The notes beneath the pieces are model-generated. The model searched no databases, was not told the origin of the DNA, and was given only the letters and a program-made list of their open reading frames with translations. The position numbers and the translations under genes are program-made. Shown here in pieces: positions 18,272 through 25,811 of a stretch of 25,811 bases of DNA (position 1 is the first letter of the stretch; each line of letters opens with the position of its first letter). The stretch comes from an uncultured Flavobacteriales bacterium. Its GTDB lineage: Bacteria; Bacteroidota; Bacteroidia; Flavobacteriales; Flavobacteriaceae. The stretch is taken from the NCBI GenBank assembly GCA_913009535.1, contig CAJVXR010000013.1, positions 1 to 25,811 of the forward strand. Reading direction: 5' to 3'.

Positions 18272-19243
18272 ATGTCTAAGTTAAAATATTATTACGACTC
18301 TGAATCACTTTCTTATCGCAAAATCGAGAGGAAAAAAAGTGAGGTTTTCCAGTATATATTAATTTATTTAGTTGGATCAATTTTTTTGAGTGTATTTTTT
18401 ATTTTACTAACTAGCACATATTTTGAGTCTCCTAAAGAAAAAGCATTGACTAGAGAACTTGAAAACTTAATATTACAATACAACACATTAAATAATAAAA
18501 TTGAAGATGCTCAGATGGTTTTATCTAATATTGAAGAAAGAGATAATTCCATATATAGAATTTATTTTGAATCAAGCCCTATTTCTGATGACAAAAGAAA
18601 GGCTGGTTTTGGAGGGGTAAATAGATATAAGAAATTTGATGGTTATGATTATTCAGAATTAATAAAAGAAAGTAACAAAAGAGTTGACATCTTGCAAAAA
18701 AGAATAATTGTTCAATCTAAATCCTTAGATGAAATAACAAAATTAGCGCTGCAAAAAGAAAAGTTTCTACAAGCTATTCCTGCAATTCAGCCAGTTAATA
18801 ATGATGATTTAACTAGAATAGCATCTGGTTACGGACCTAGGGATGATCCATTTACTAAGGCAAGAAAATTCCACTATGGAATGGATTTTACAGCACCAAG
18901 AGGGACTCCAGTATATGCAACTGGTGATGGAGTAGTTAAAAGAGCTGACAGTAGGTCTTCTGGTTATGGAAAACACATTAGAATCGATCATGGATATGGA
19001 TACATTAGCCTATATGCGCATTTGTATAAATACAATGTAAAAAAGTGGCAAAAAGTTAAACGTGGAGATTTAATTGGTTACGTCGGCAGTACGGGTAGAT
19101 CTCAAGCTCCACATCTACATTATGAAGTTTTTAAAGATAAAGGAAGAATTAACCCTGTTAATTTTTATTATGGCAACCTAACAGCTAGAGAGTTTGATGC
19201 ACTACTTAAACAAACATCATTAGTAAACCAATCTTTAGATTAA
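18272..19243 (+). CDS. M23 family peptidoglycan endopeptidase, membrane anchored
   Basis: A 323-residue LytM/M23 peptidase that would cut peptide bridges of the cell wall. It has a short cytoplasmic tail, one membrane segment at about 26-48, a coiled-coil-like region near 55-95 and the catalytic domain at about 183-300. Zinc ligands are H201 and D205 (HYGMD) and H283 (HLHYE); H250 in SLYAH is the catalytic histidine. All key residues are present, so the enzyme should be active, unlike EnvC-type activators. It sits opposite alaS and overlaps the MerR gene by one base (TAATG). In Flavobacteria the alaS / M23 / MerR neighbourhood is recurrent. Confidence 0.93.
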   Translation: MSKLKYYYDSESLSYRKIERKKSEVFQYILIYLVGSIFLSVFFILLTSTYFESPKEKALTRELENLILQYNTLNNKIEDAQMVLSNIEERDNSIYRIYFESSPISDDKRKAGFGGVNRYKKFDGYDYSELIKESNKRVDILQKRIIVQSKSLDEITKLALQKEKFLQAIPAIQPVNNDDLTRIASGYGPRDDPFTKARKFHYGMDFTAPRGTPVYATGDGVVKRADSRSSGYGKHIRIDHGYGYISLYAHLYKYNVKKWQKVKRGDLIGYVGSTGRSQAPHLHYEVFKDKGRINPVNFYYGNLTAREFDALLKQTSLVNQSLD

Positions 19244-19572
19244 TGAATGTTGAGTTACCAGAGAAAAGATATTATTCAATAGGCGAGTTAGCCAATGCTT
19301 TTAATGTAAACGCTTCTCTAATACGTTTTTGGGAAAAAGAATTCAAATCCCTAAGCCCAAAAAAAAATACTAATGGTAAAAGAAAATATACATCTGAAGA
19401 TGTAGCATCTTTAAAACAGATATTTTATCTACTTAAAGATAAAGGGTTCACTATTGAAGGTGCAAAGACCTATATAAGGGAGGCTAAGAAAAAACCTATG
19501 AATAATTTTGAGATTATTGAAAAATTAAATGAAATAAAAAATAGGTTGATGAAGATAAAAAAGGAACTATAG
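19243..19572 (+). CDS. MerR family transcriptional regulator
   Basis: A small DNA-binding protein of 109 residues. The winged helix-turn-helix starts YYSIGELANAFNVNASLIRFWEKEF at about 10-34, followed by the wing KYTSEDVASLKQI near 48-60 and a coiled-coil-like C-terminal helix. There is no effector domain and no metal-binding cysteine, so the signal sensed is unknown. The ATG overlaps the stop of the M23 peptidase gene, which implies coupled expression and perhaps control of envelope genes. The stop codon is only 2 bases from that of the convergent der gene. Confidence 0.92.
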   Translation: MNVELPEKRYYSIGELANAFNVNASLIRFWEKEFKSLSPKKNTNGKRKYTSEDVASLKQIFYLLKDKGFTIEGAKTYIREAKKKPMNNFEIIEKLNEIKNRLMKIKKEL

Positions 19573-19574
19573 TT

Positions 19575-20876
19575 CTACTTTTTTCTCATATATATATCCA
19601 CTGGAACCCCGTTAAAATCAAAATTTTCCCTCAACTTATTTTCTAAAAATCTCTTATAAGGTTCCTTGACATATTGTGGCAAGTTACAAAAGAAAGCAAA
19701 TTGTGGTTGAGGCGTTGGTAGCTGAGTCACAAACTTAATTTTAACATATTTTGCCTTATAGGCAGGAGGAGGATAATTCTGTATTATCGGTAATAACACT
19801 TCGTTTAACTTACTAGTTTTTAAGGTTTTTGCTCTGTTTTTGTAAACTTCAACAGCAGTTTCTATAGCTTTAAAAAGTCGCTGTTTAGTTAAAGTAGAAA
19901 TAAAAACAATTGGCACATCAGTAAAAGGTTCTATTTCCTTTCTGATCATTTTTTCATAATCTTTAGTTGACTGGGTATCTTTTTCTACTAAATCCCATTT
20001 ATTAACTAAAATGACGACACCTTTTTTATTTCGTTCAGCTAGCCAAAAAATATTCCTTACTTGACCATCAAAACCTCTAGTTGCGTCTAATAACAAGATA
20101 CAAACATCCGAATGCTCAATCGCTCTAACGCTTCGCATAACAGAATAAAATTCAAGATCTTCCTTAACCTTAGATTTTCTTCTTATTCCTGCTGTATCGA
20201 CAAGGTTAAATTCAAATCCAAATCTATTGTATTTAGTGTCTATAGAATCTCTTGTAGTACCAGGTATATCAGTTACTATATATCTTTCTTCACCAATTAA
20301 AGCATTTATAAATGACGATTTTCCAGCATTTGGTCTGCCTACCACAGCGAATCTAGGTAAATCATTCACTTCTTCAGGCTCGTCAGAAAAGTTCTTAACT
20401 AATGCGTCTAATAAATCACCAGTTCCTGATCCGTTAATACTAGCTATTGTATAATACTCTCCTAAACCTAATTCATAAAACTCAACAGCATTATTTGATC
20501 TAGCTGAATTATCTACCTTATTTACTACTAAAAAAACAGGTTTATTAACCTTTCTAAGTAATTTTGCAACTTCTTCATCCATCGCTGTTACTCCTGACTC
20601 AACATCAACCATAAATATGATGGCATCCGATTCATCAATAGCTAATTCAACTTGCTTATCAATCTCGCTTTCAAAAACATCATCACTTCCTACAACATAT
20701 CCTCCAGTATCAATTAAAGAAAACTCTTTACCATTCCAATCACTTTTTCCATAATGCCTATCTCTAGTAACTCCACTAACAGCATCTACTATCGCTTCAC
20801 GCCTTTGAACAAGCCTATTAAAAAATGTTGATTTTCCAACATTCGGTCTACCTACTATTGCAACTATATTACTCAT
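19575..20876 (-). CDS. der: Ribosome-associated GTPase Der (EngA)
   Basis: Der is an essential GTPase with two tandem G domains and a KH-like C-terminal domain that acts in 50S subunit maturation. The 433-residue protein has the first G domain with GRPNVGKS at 9-16, DTGG at 56-59 and NKVD at 119-122. The second has GRPNAGKS at 180-187, DTAG at 227-230 and NKWD near 292. The C-terminal part ([18 protein letters not shown] near 366) is the KH-like domain. The length is normal. It has its own promoter element and lies just downstream of the terminator of the preceding gene pair. Confidence 0.98.
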   Translation of the reverse strand: MSNIVAIVGRPNVGKSTFFNRLVQRREAIVDAVSGVTRDRHYGKSDWNGKEFSLIDTGGYVVGSDDVFESEIDKQVELAIDESDAIIFMVDVESGVTAMDEEVAKLLRKVNKPVFLVVNKVDNSARSNNAVEFYELGLGEYYTIASINGSGTGDLLDALVKNFSDEPEEVNDLPRFAVVGRPNAGKSSFINALIGEERYIVTDIPGTTRDSIDTKYNRFGFEFNLVDTAGIRRKSKVKEDLEFYSVMRSVRAIEHSDVCILLLDATRGFDGQVRNIFWLAERNKKGVVILVNKWDLVEKDTQSTKDYEKMIRKEIEPFTDVPIVFISTLTKQRLFKAIETAVEVYKNRAKTLKTSKLNEVLLPIIQNYPPPAYKAKYVKIKFVTQLPTPQPQFAFFCNLPQYVKEPYKRFLENKLRENFDFNGVPVDIYMRKK

Positions 20877-20892
20877 ATCATTAAAATGAATG

Positions 20893-20900
20893 CAAATGTA
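20893..20900 (-). promoter_or_regulatory. -7 promoter element of der
   Basis: On the minus strand this reads TACATTTG, an exact TAnnTTTG match. It lies 16 bases upstream of the der ATG, giving a leader of about 10 bases. It follows directly after the terminator at 20924-20961, so der is an independent transcription unit. Confidence 0.6.
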
Positions 20901-20923
20901 ACGCTAAAACTAGGATTTAACAT

Positions 20924-20961
20924 AAAAAAAAAGTTGATTAATAAATTAATCAACTTTTTTT
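20924..20961 (-). terminator. Rho-independent terminator of the secreted-protein pair
   Basis: A perfect 10-base inverted repeat, GTTGATTAAT at 20933-20942 and ATTAATCAAC at 20945-20954, is flanked by nine A on the left and seven T on the right. Read on the minus strand it gives a stem followed by a long T run, 20 bases after the stop of the gene at 20982. The flanks make it symmetrical, but on the plus strand no gene ends nearby. Confidence 0.85.
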
Positions 20962-20981
20962 AAACAATAAATTATCAAAAA

Positions 20982-21734
20982 TTATTTCATTTTTGTAGAC
21001 ATTTCTGTATTTAACTCTGCAGTTTCTACACTAATACCCCACTTTTCAATTGAAGAATTAAAAGCTCTCTCATCATTTCGATGAGTTCTCCATCCGTGCA
21101 TTTTATTATATTCTTCTATATAATCGACATCGGGATCAGTCATTTCACCCATTCCTTCTGCATGACTATTATATGGCCTAACAACTAATAGTTCGTAGTC
21201 ATTTCCACCACTTTCAAGCATAAATACTCCAACCATTCCAGTATAACCTAATTCTTTTTGTAATTTTAAGTTATTTCTCCAAAATCTAAAGAAATCAGAT
21301 CTATTTTCACTTTTTAAGGAGTAAGTAGTCATTTGTACAAATCTTGCAGGGGGTAAGTCATTATCCCAGTTTTGAGAAAGCCCTTTGATTCTCCTCCATC
21401 TTATATTTCCATCATTGCTTTCAACATAAGGCATAACATGTTTACCCCAATATGCTAATTCTACACTATTATCTTCATCAAAAGCAGCTGCATTTCTGTT
21501 TCCCATAACCCTCATGTATTTTCCTTGGTCTGGACCAGTAACGAGCTGATATGTTGCCATAGAAGTTTCAGCAGTTCCGTTAAATTTATCTGTCTTTTTA
21601 GCAACACCAGCTTCAAATTCTACATTCATACCAGCTTTAGCTGTCCATTTATTGGTTTGCCAATATTCTCTATTAGAATTTGTCTGAGAGAAAGTAAATA
21701 ATGGAATTAATAATAATAATAGTAATTTTTTCAT
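20982..21734 (-). CDS. Secreted protein of unknown function, tandem paralogue A
   Basis: I do not recognise a named family. The 250-residue protein has a clear signal peptide, MKKLLLLLLIPLFTFS, with cleavage expected before Q17. There is no lipobox cysteine and no obvious type IX secretion tail, so it is probably periplasmic. The mature part seems to hold two similar halves of about 90 residues: AKAGMNVEFEAG...GKYMRVMGNRNAAAFD and LKSENRSDFFRF...NDYELLVVRPYNSHAE share the order helix, YxLxxG-type strand, and a Y.....N strand. This is compatible with a double ferredoxin-like (dimeric alpha-beta barrel) fold, which is inference. The C-terminus is acidic and Met rich. It follows paralogue B by 26 bases and ends at a strong terminator. 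Confidence 0.88.
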   Translation of the reverse strand: MKKLLLLLLIPLFTFSQTNSNREYWQTNKWTAKAGMNVEFEAGVAKKTDKFNGTAETSMATYQLVTGPDQGKYMRVMGNRNAAAFDEDNSVELAYWGKHVMPYVESNDGNIRWRRIKGLSQNWDNDLPPARFVQMTTYSLKSENRSDFFRFWRNNLKLQKELGYTGMVGVFMLESGGNDYELLVVRPYNSHAEGMGEMTDPDVDYIEEYNKMHGWRTHRNDERAFNSSIEKWGISVETAELNTEMSTKMK

Positions 21735-21760
21735 TTTATAGTTTTTTATAGTTAATAATA

Positions 21761-22435
21761 TTAATATCTTTTGGCAGTGTTAGCTGTGTAATTTCTAATG
21801 TGTTTTACAGTTCCTCTATTTTTATAGTATTGTTCCCATTCTTCATTTAATAATTCTTTCATATTTCGTCTGGTAACAATTAAATCACTCCAGTTCTTTG
21901 CAGTGATAGCTACCCAATGAGAAGCTCCTTTGTAACCTCCAATTTCATAACTACCAAATCCAATCTCCCCTTTTAATGAAGGAGACATTTCACTAACAAG
22001 CTTATCGTGAGCTGCTTTGAATGCACTTGGATCACTTGCCTTAAATTCATAAATTTGAACATACTTGTAGTCATCGTTCTCTCCTACCCAACTAATTACA
22101 TTTCCAGATGAACTATGAGTCCATTTTTCAATGTGGTGATTTAGTTTTTGAAGAAAAAGCCCCCATTTATCTTCATTTGATAACGAATCACTCCTTCCCC
22201 AATTTGCAGGATCTCCGTAAAGTACAATTCTATGTGAAGCATTTTCATTTCCAATACTCATAGCTTCAATATTGATACCACCAGATTTAAACTCTGCGTC
22301 TCCCCAGAATTCATCAGTTAACGCTAAAATAGCTGTTTCAGTTCCTACCTTTGCCTCAAATTGATATTCCATAAATGCATTTTGAGAAAAAGAAAAAGTA
22401 GTAACAAAAAATAATAAGTAAATTAATTTTTTCAT
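21761..22435 (-). CDS. Secreted protein of unknown function, tandem paralogue B
   Basis: I do not recognise a named family. The 224-residue protein begins with a signal peptide, MKKLIYLLFFVTTFSFS, cleaved before Q18 by the usual flavobacterial FS|Q pattern. The mature protein looks like two related halves: FEAKVGTETAILALTDEFW...RIVLYGDPANWG and FKASDPSAFKAAHDKL...SHWVAITAKNWSDL. Its order of motifs matches that of the next gene (A), including a central VQxYxF/VQMTTYSL strand. It is the first gene of a two-gene unit. No exact TAnnTTTG is present in the 100 bases upstream. The leader bases before the ATG resemble those before A, which supports a gene duplication. No catalytic motif is apparent. 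Confidence 0.88.
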   Translation of the reverse strand: MKKLIYLLFFVTTFSFSQNAFMEYQFEAKVGTETAILALTDEFWGDAEFKSGGINIEAMSIGNENASHRIVLYGDPANWGRSDSLSNEDKWGLFLQKLNHHIEKWTHSSSGNVISWVGENDDYKYVQIYEFKASDPSAFKAAHDKLVSEMSPSLKGEIGFGSYEIGGYKGASHWVAITAKNWSDLIVTRRNMKELLNEEWEQYYKNRGTVKHIRNYTANTAKRY

Positions 22436-22535
22436 TTTTATAGTTTATAAGTTAATAATAGAACTAATTTATACCTAAAAACGAAAATGAGTTTTAACTA
22501 ATGGAGATTATGATTTTAAAAAATAGAAAAATGTT

Positions 22536-23414
22536 TTAATTATTGTAACCAAACCTTCTTAGTTGGTTTTGATTGCTTCTCCAATTTTTATTGACTTTAA
22601 CATAAAGTTCAATATGTACTTGTTTACCAAAAAACGCTTCTAAATCTCTTCTAGCCTGTGTACCTACTCTTTTTAAAGCAACACCTTTATGGCCAATAAC
22701 AATGCCTTTTTGACTTTCTCTTTCTACCATTATGACAGATCTAATCCTAATAATTTTTTCTTCTTCAAAAAACTCTTCGGTTAGGATTTCTACAGAATAT
22801 GGAATTTCTTTTTTGTAGTACTTAAGGATTTTTTCTCTGACTATTTCATTTACAAAAAATCGCTCTGGCTTGTCGGTCAGTTGATCTTTAGGGTAAAAAG
22901 GGGGAGATAAGGGGAGCAACTCTACTATTCTGTTAAAAACTTCTTTTATATGAAAATTCTTTAAGGCAGAAACAGGGTATATCTCTGCATTTGGAACTTT
23001 TTCTTTCCACATTTGTGAATACTCTTCTAGTTCTTCTTGGTTAGATATATCAATTTTATTGATTAGTAATAAAACAGGTATTTTAGAGTTGATGATTTTT
23101 TCAAAAAACTTTTCATCTTTAAGGTCTTTCTCTCCAATTTCAACCATATAAACTAAAACATCTGCATCATCTAATGCAGCCTTAACAAAATCCATCATGG
23201 AAGATTGAAGTTCATAAGCAGGTTTTATTATTCCAGGGGTATCGGAAATAACCATTTGAAAGTCATCACCATTTACAATCCCTAAAATTCTATGTCTTGT
23301 AGTTTGAGCTTTTGAAGTTATAATAGAAAGTTTTTCTCCAACAAATGAATTCATTAGAGTAGATTTTCCAACATTTGGATTACCAATAATATTTACAAAA
23401 CCTGCTTTGTGCAT
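22536..23414 (-). CDS. era: GTPase Era
   Basis: Era binds the 3' end of 16S rRNA and helps mature the 30S subunit. The 292-residue protein has a G domain with GNPNVGKS at residues 11-18, DTPG near 58 and NKID near 119. The C-terminal type II KH domain includes GIVIGHKGVALKRVG near 232-246 and EAFFGKQVHIELYVKV. The length is typical. It has its own exact promoter element. Together with Obg and Der it is the third ribosome-assembly GTPase in this window. Confidence 0.98.
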   Translation of the reverse strand: MHKAGFVNIIGNPNVGKSTLMNSFVGEKLSIITSKAQTTRHRILGIVNGDDFQMVISDTPGIIKPAYELQSSMMDFVKAALDDADVLVYMVEIGEKDLKDEKFFEKIINSKIPVLLLINKIDISNQEELEEYSQMWKEKVPNAEIYPVSALKNFHIKEVFNRIVELLPLSPPFYPKDQLTDKPERFFVNEIVREKILKYYKKEIPYSVEILTEEFFEEEKIIRIRSVIMVERESQKGIVIGHKGVALKRVGTQARRDLEAFFGKQVHIELYVKVNKNWRSNQNQLRRFGYNN

Positions 23415-23427
23415 TACTATTTTTTTT

Positions 23428-23435
23428 CAAAGATA
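23428..23435 (-). promoter_or_regulatory. -7 promoter element of era
   Basis: On the minus strand this reads TATCTTTG, an exact TAnnTTTG match, 13 bases upstream of the era ATG. The leader would be about 6 to 7 bases. Confidence 0.6.
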
Positions 23436-23604
23436 CTTTTATAAATTGTAACTCTTAGAAATAAGTTGCTCTTATAATTGAAGCATAAAACAAAAAAATA
23501 TTGAAATATGAAGTTACTAAACAATGTAGGTCATTTTTTATAACAAATGAAGGTACTTGTATAACAAATAATTTTTTTTAAAGAAATAAATGAAAATCCA
23601 TTAA

Positions 23605-23622
23605 CAGACATTAGTATGTCTG
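23605..23622 (+). promoter_or_regulatory. Perfect inverted repeat upstream of purT
   Basis: CAGACAT at 23605-23611 and ATGTCTG at 23616-23622 are exact reverse complements around the 4-base loop TAGT. The repeat lies 58 bases before the purT ATG and is followed by a T-rich stretch. It could be an operator for a dimeric repressor or a leader hairpin. A weak -7 candidate, TGTTTTTG (one mismatch), lies at 23628-23635. The rest of the 266-base gap between era and purT shows no gene, only AT-rich sequence and two copies of TATAACAAAT 21 bases apart. Confidence 0.45.
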
Positions 23623-23680
23623 GTATTTGTTTTTGATATTAAAAAAACCTCTAAGATATATAATTTATTACTTTAGTAAA

Positions 23681-24841
23681 ATGAGAAATAAAATACTATT
23701 GTTAGGTTCAGGAGAACTTGGAAAAGAGGTAGTAATTGCGATGCAAAGGTTAGGACAATATGTAATAGCTGTTGACAATTATGAAAATGCTCCTGCGATG
23801 CATGTTGCACATAAGTTTGAGGTTATTGATATGTTAGACGCAGTAGAATTAGATAAAATTATAGCAAAACATAAACCAGACTTTATAGTTCCCGAAGTTG
23901 AAAGTATTAGAACAGAACGTTTCTATGAATATGAAAAACAAGGTTATACAGTAATACCTTCAGCAAAAGCAGCAAATTTTACTATGAATAGAAAATCAAT
24001 CAGAGATTTAGCCGCGATAGATTTAGAATTAAAAACTGCAAAATATAAATATGCAAAATCTTACAATGAACTTGTAGAAGGAGTGAAATACACAGGGATG
24101 CCTTGTGTTGTCAAACCTCTTATGTCATCATCTGGAAAAGGACAATCTGTGATAAAAAATGAATTGGATATTAAAAAAGCATGGGATGAAGCGCTAAGGG
24201 GGTCAAGAGGAGATTTAATGGAGGTAATTGTTGAAGAGTTTATATCCTTTGATTACGAAATTACCCTTTTAACCCTAACTCAAAATAATAACAATACTTT
24301 ATTCTGTCCTCCTATTGGTCATAGGCAAGAAAGGGGAGATTACCAAGAAAGTTGGCAACCAATGGATATGGAAGAGAGTCACTTAAAAACTGCCCAACTG
24401 ATGGCTGATAAAGTAACAAAAGCACTTGGTGGAAGTGGAATTTGGGGTGTTGAATTTTTTATTGGCAAAAATGGTGTATACTTTTCAGAGCTATCCCCTA
24501 GACCTCATGACACTGGTATGGTAACTCTAGCTGGAACACAAAACTTTTCAGAATTTGAACTACATGCAAGAGCTATTTTAGGAATTCCTTTAGTAGAAAT
24601 ACCTCTTATTAGAAATGGCGCATCTGCAGTGGTTCTCGCTGATAATGAAAGTAGTGAATTTCCAATAATATCTGGGCTGAAGGAAGCAGCAAATTATAAA
24701 AACACAGACTTTAAAATATTTGGTAAACCAACAACTAGAAAATATAGAAGAATGGCAGTTGCTTTAGCCTACGGAAATGAAGAGACCCCAATATTAATTG
24801 AAAAAGCAAAAAAGGTTGCTTCAAAAATAAAGATTGACTAA
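23681..24841 (+). CDS. purT: Formate-dependent phosphoribosylglycinamide formyltransferase (PurT)
   Basis: PurT makes formyl-GAR from GAR, formate and ATP, the folate-independent route for the third purine step. The 386-residue ATP-grasp protein begins [17 protein letters not shown]. Motifs include [20 protein letters not shown] near 83-102, [12 protein letters not shown] near 145, [19 protein letters not shown] near 209 and [19 protein letters not shown] near 270. I chose ATG 23681; an upstream in-frame TTG at 23627 would add 18 residues unlike any PurT. The gene stands apart from purK/purE. Its stop overlaps the stop of the convergent PEP carboxylase gene by 4 bases. Confidence 0.96.
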   Translation: MRNKILLLGSGELGKEVVIAMQRLGQYVIAVDNYENAPAMHVAHKFEVIDMLDAVELDKIIAKHKPDFIVPEVESIRTERFYEYEKQGYTVIPSAKAANFTMNRKSIRDLAAIDLELKTAKYKYAKSYNELVEGVKYTGMPCVVKPLMSSSGKGQSVIKNELDIKKAWDEALRGSRGDLMEVIVEEFISFDYEITLLTLTQNNNNTLFCPPIGHRQERGDYQESWQPMDMEESHLKTAQLMADKVTKALGGSGIWGVEFFIGKNGVYFSELSPRPHDTGMVTLAGTQNFSEFELHARAILGIPLVEIPLIRNGASAVVLADNESSEFPIISGLKEAANYKNTDFKIFGKPTTRKYRRMAVALAYGNEETPILIEKAKKVASKIKID

Positions 24842-25811
24842 GCAGAGTTTCTACTAGCGTTAATATTGCCAAATAAAGATCTTGTTACAATCTTATCATA
24901 AATAATAATATCTTCTTTGTTTTTTACAGGGTCTTTTTTTAATTCCTGTATTTTTTTTAAAGCATGTTGCTGTATAGTTAATAATGGTAATACAATTGAC
25001 TCTCTAGCTTCAATGGATAACTTTCCAGCAGGTTCTTCCTTCATTAATTTTCTAGACCCCGTTAATTTGTAAAGCATTTCTAGAGTTGTATTATATTCAT
25101 TAAAAATTATATTCCAAAATTCTCCATATAATCTGTCATCAGACATATACTTAGTGAGGTTTAAAAAAGATTTAGAAAGCGACATCATACTATTTTCAAC
25201 TAATGTCTTAAAAAAATTAGACTCTCTATACAGTTTCTTTACTTTACTTAATTCTCCTAAATCATCATAGTGCTTGATAGCATGCCCTACTCCAAAAAAA
25301 CCGGGTACATTTTGTTTTAGTTGACTCCATGAACCAACAAAAGGAATAGCTCTTAAATCAGAAAAAACCAATTTATCATCTGAATTTCTCTTTGACGGCC
25401 TACTACCTACATTTGTTTTTGAATAATATTTTAAAGTACTCATATGCTCTAAATACGAAAGGAATTTAGGATGATTTTTAAACTTTACATATGCATCATA
25501 ACTTATCTTAGATAAATTATCCATTGTTTCATAACAATCCTCAGAAATTGTCAAGTCAGTCTCATTTAATTTGTTCAAAATTCCAGAGCTCATAAGTTGT
25601 TCAATATTATATTTTGAAGAGTCTAAAGTTCCAAAATTAGAGCTTATTGTTTGTCCTTGGACAGTTAACTGAACTTCTTTAGACTCGATGCTAGGTCCTA
25701 AAGAGGCATAAAACTTATGTGTTTTCCCACCACCTCTTGCTGGTGGTCCACCTCTACCGTCAAAAAATATAACATCTACATTATTTTTTCTGGAAATACT
25801 AGTAAGCATTT
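24838..25811 (-). CDS. ppc: Phosphoenolpyruvate carboxylase, C-terminal part only
   Basis: PEP carboxylase adds bicarbonate to PEP to give oxaloacetate, refilling the TCA cycle. Only the last 324 or so codons are visible; the 5' end lies beyond the right edge, and the ATG at 25809 is an internal methionine. The active-site loop [19 protein letters not shown], which corresponds to E. coli GRGGSIGRGG, lies near the right edge. It is followed by [13 protein letters not shown] and [19 protein letters not shown]. The C-terminus ends NINASRNSA in place of the E. coli tail GMRNTG. The frame is intact. Convergent overlap with purT is 4 bases. Confidence 0.95.
   Translation of the reverse strand, partial: MLTSISRKNNVDVIFFDGRGGPPARGGGKTHKFYASLGPSIESKEVQLTVQGQTISSNFGTLDSSKYNIEQLMSSGILNKLNETDLTISEDCYETMDNLSKISYDAYVKFKNHPKFLSYLEHMSTLKYYSKTNVGSRPSKRNSDDKLVFSDLRAIPFVGSWSQLKQNVPGFFGVGHAIKHYDDLGELSKVKKLYRESNFFKTLVENSMMSLSKSFLNLTKYMSDDRLYGEFWNIIFNEYNTTLEMLYKLTGSRKLMKEEPAGKLSIEARESIVLPLLTIQQHALKKIQELKKDPVKNKEDIIIYDKIVTRSLFGNINASRNSA

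Noticed and set aside
20112..20454. Open frames on the plus strand opposite der
   Set aside because: They overlap the second G domain of der in antisense and have no recognisable protein features.
23508..23543. 11-codon open frame (MKLLNNVGHFL) upstream of purT
   Set aside because: Too short to support as a gene; a leader-peptide role would need conservation in relatives.
11588..23569. Recurrent TATAACAAA word before several genes (11591, 13310, 23539, 23560)
   Set aside because: The same word also occurs within coding sequence (near 6083 and 14013), so AT-rich composition explains most copies.
23627..23680. Upstream TTG start for purT
   Set aside because: The extra 18 residues do not resemble PurT proteins, which start just before [12 protein letters not shown].
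1..25811. tRNA, rRNA, CRISPR array, insertion sequence or phage genes
   Set aside because: No such structures were seen; all sizeable stretches are filled by the genes listed.

Overview
The window looks like a streamlined chromosome segment of a very AT-rich marine-type Flavobacteriia (Bacteroidota). The evidence is the gene families, among them a short Obg without a C-terminal extension, a flavobacterial Mpl ('peptidoglycan synthetase') and secreted proteins cleaved at FS|Q. The recurrent promoter element TAnnTTTG, typical of the Bacteroidota housekeeping sigma factor, and the lack of Shine-Dalgarno sequences agree. Intergenic gaps are mostly a few bases, and several convergent gene pairs overlap at their 3' ends. 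No tRNA, rRNA, CRISPR array, insertion sequence or phage gene is visible. The genus cannot be named from the sequence alone.

Layout. (1) Positions 1-4022, minus strand: an operon adk > obg > mpl > a partial DUF7033/polysaccharide-deacetylase-like gene that runs off the left edge and begins just downstream of mpl. (2) 4127-7783, plus strand: purK > purE > an M3 oligopeptidase, divergent from adk. (3) 7760-8614, minus strand: a UbiA-like membrane protein that seems to begin at a non-ATG codon. (4) 8715-11564: gcvP. (5) 11631-14178, plus strand: a tightly packed KAS III-like ketosynthase, a methyltransferase with a degenerate SAM motif, and a GT2 glycosyltransferase, probably one pathway of unknown product. 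(6) 14167-18167, minus strand: alaS > DUF983 > a serine/threonine dehydratase- or racemase-like gene. (7) 18272-19572, plus strand: an M23 peptidase and a MerR regulator, overlapping by one base. (8) 19575-20876, minus strand: der. (9) 20982-22435, minus strand: two tandem secreted proteins of unknown function ending at a strong terminator. (10) 22536-23414, minus strand: era. (11) 23681-24841: purT, then the convergent 3' end of a PEP carboxylase gene.

How the genes work together. Three ribosome-assembly GTPases (Obg, Der, Era) and AlaS serve translation. PurK, PurE, PurT and Adk serve purine synthesis. GcvP and PurT connect to one-carbon supply, and PurK and PEP carboxylase both use bicarbonate. 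Mpl, the M23 peptidase and perhaps the deacetylase-like protein concern the cell wall. The least explained parts are the secreted tandem pair, which seems to carry a duplicated domain within each protein, the ketosynthase-methyltransferase-glycosyltransferase operon, and the non-ATG start of the UbiA-like gene.
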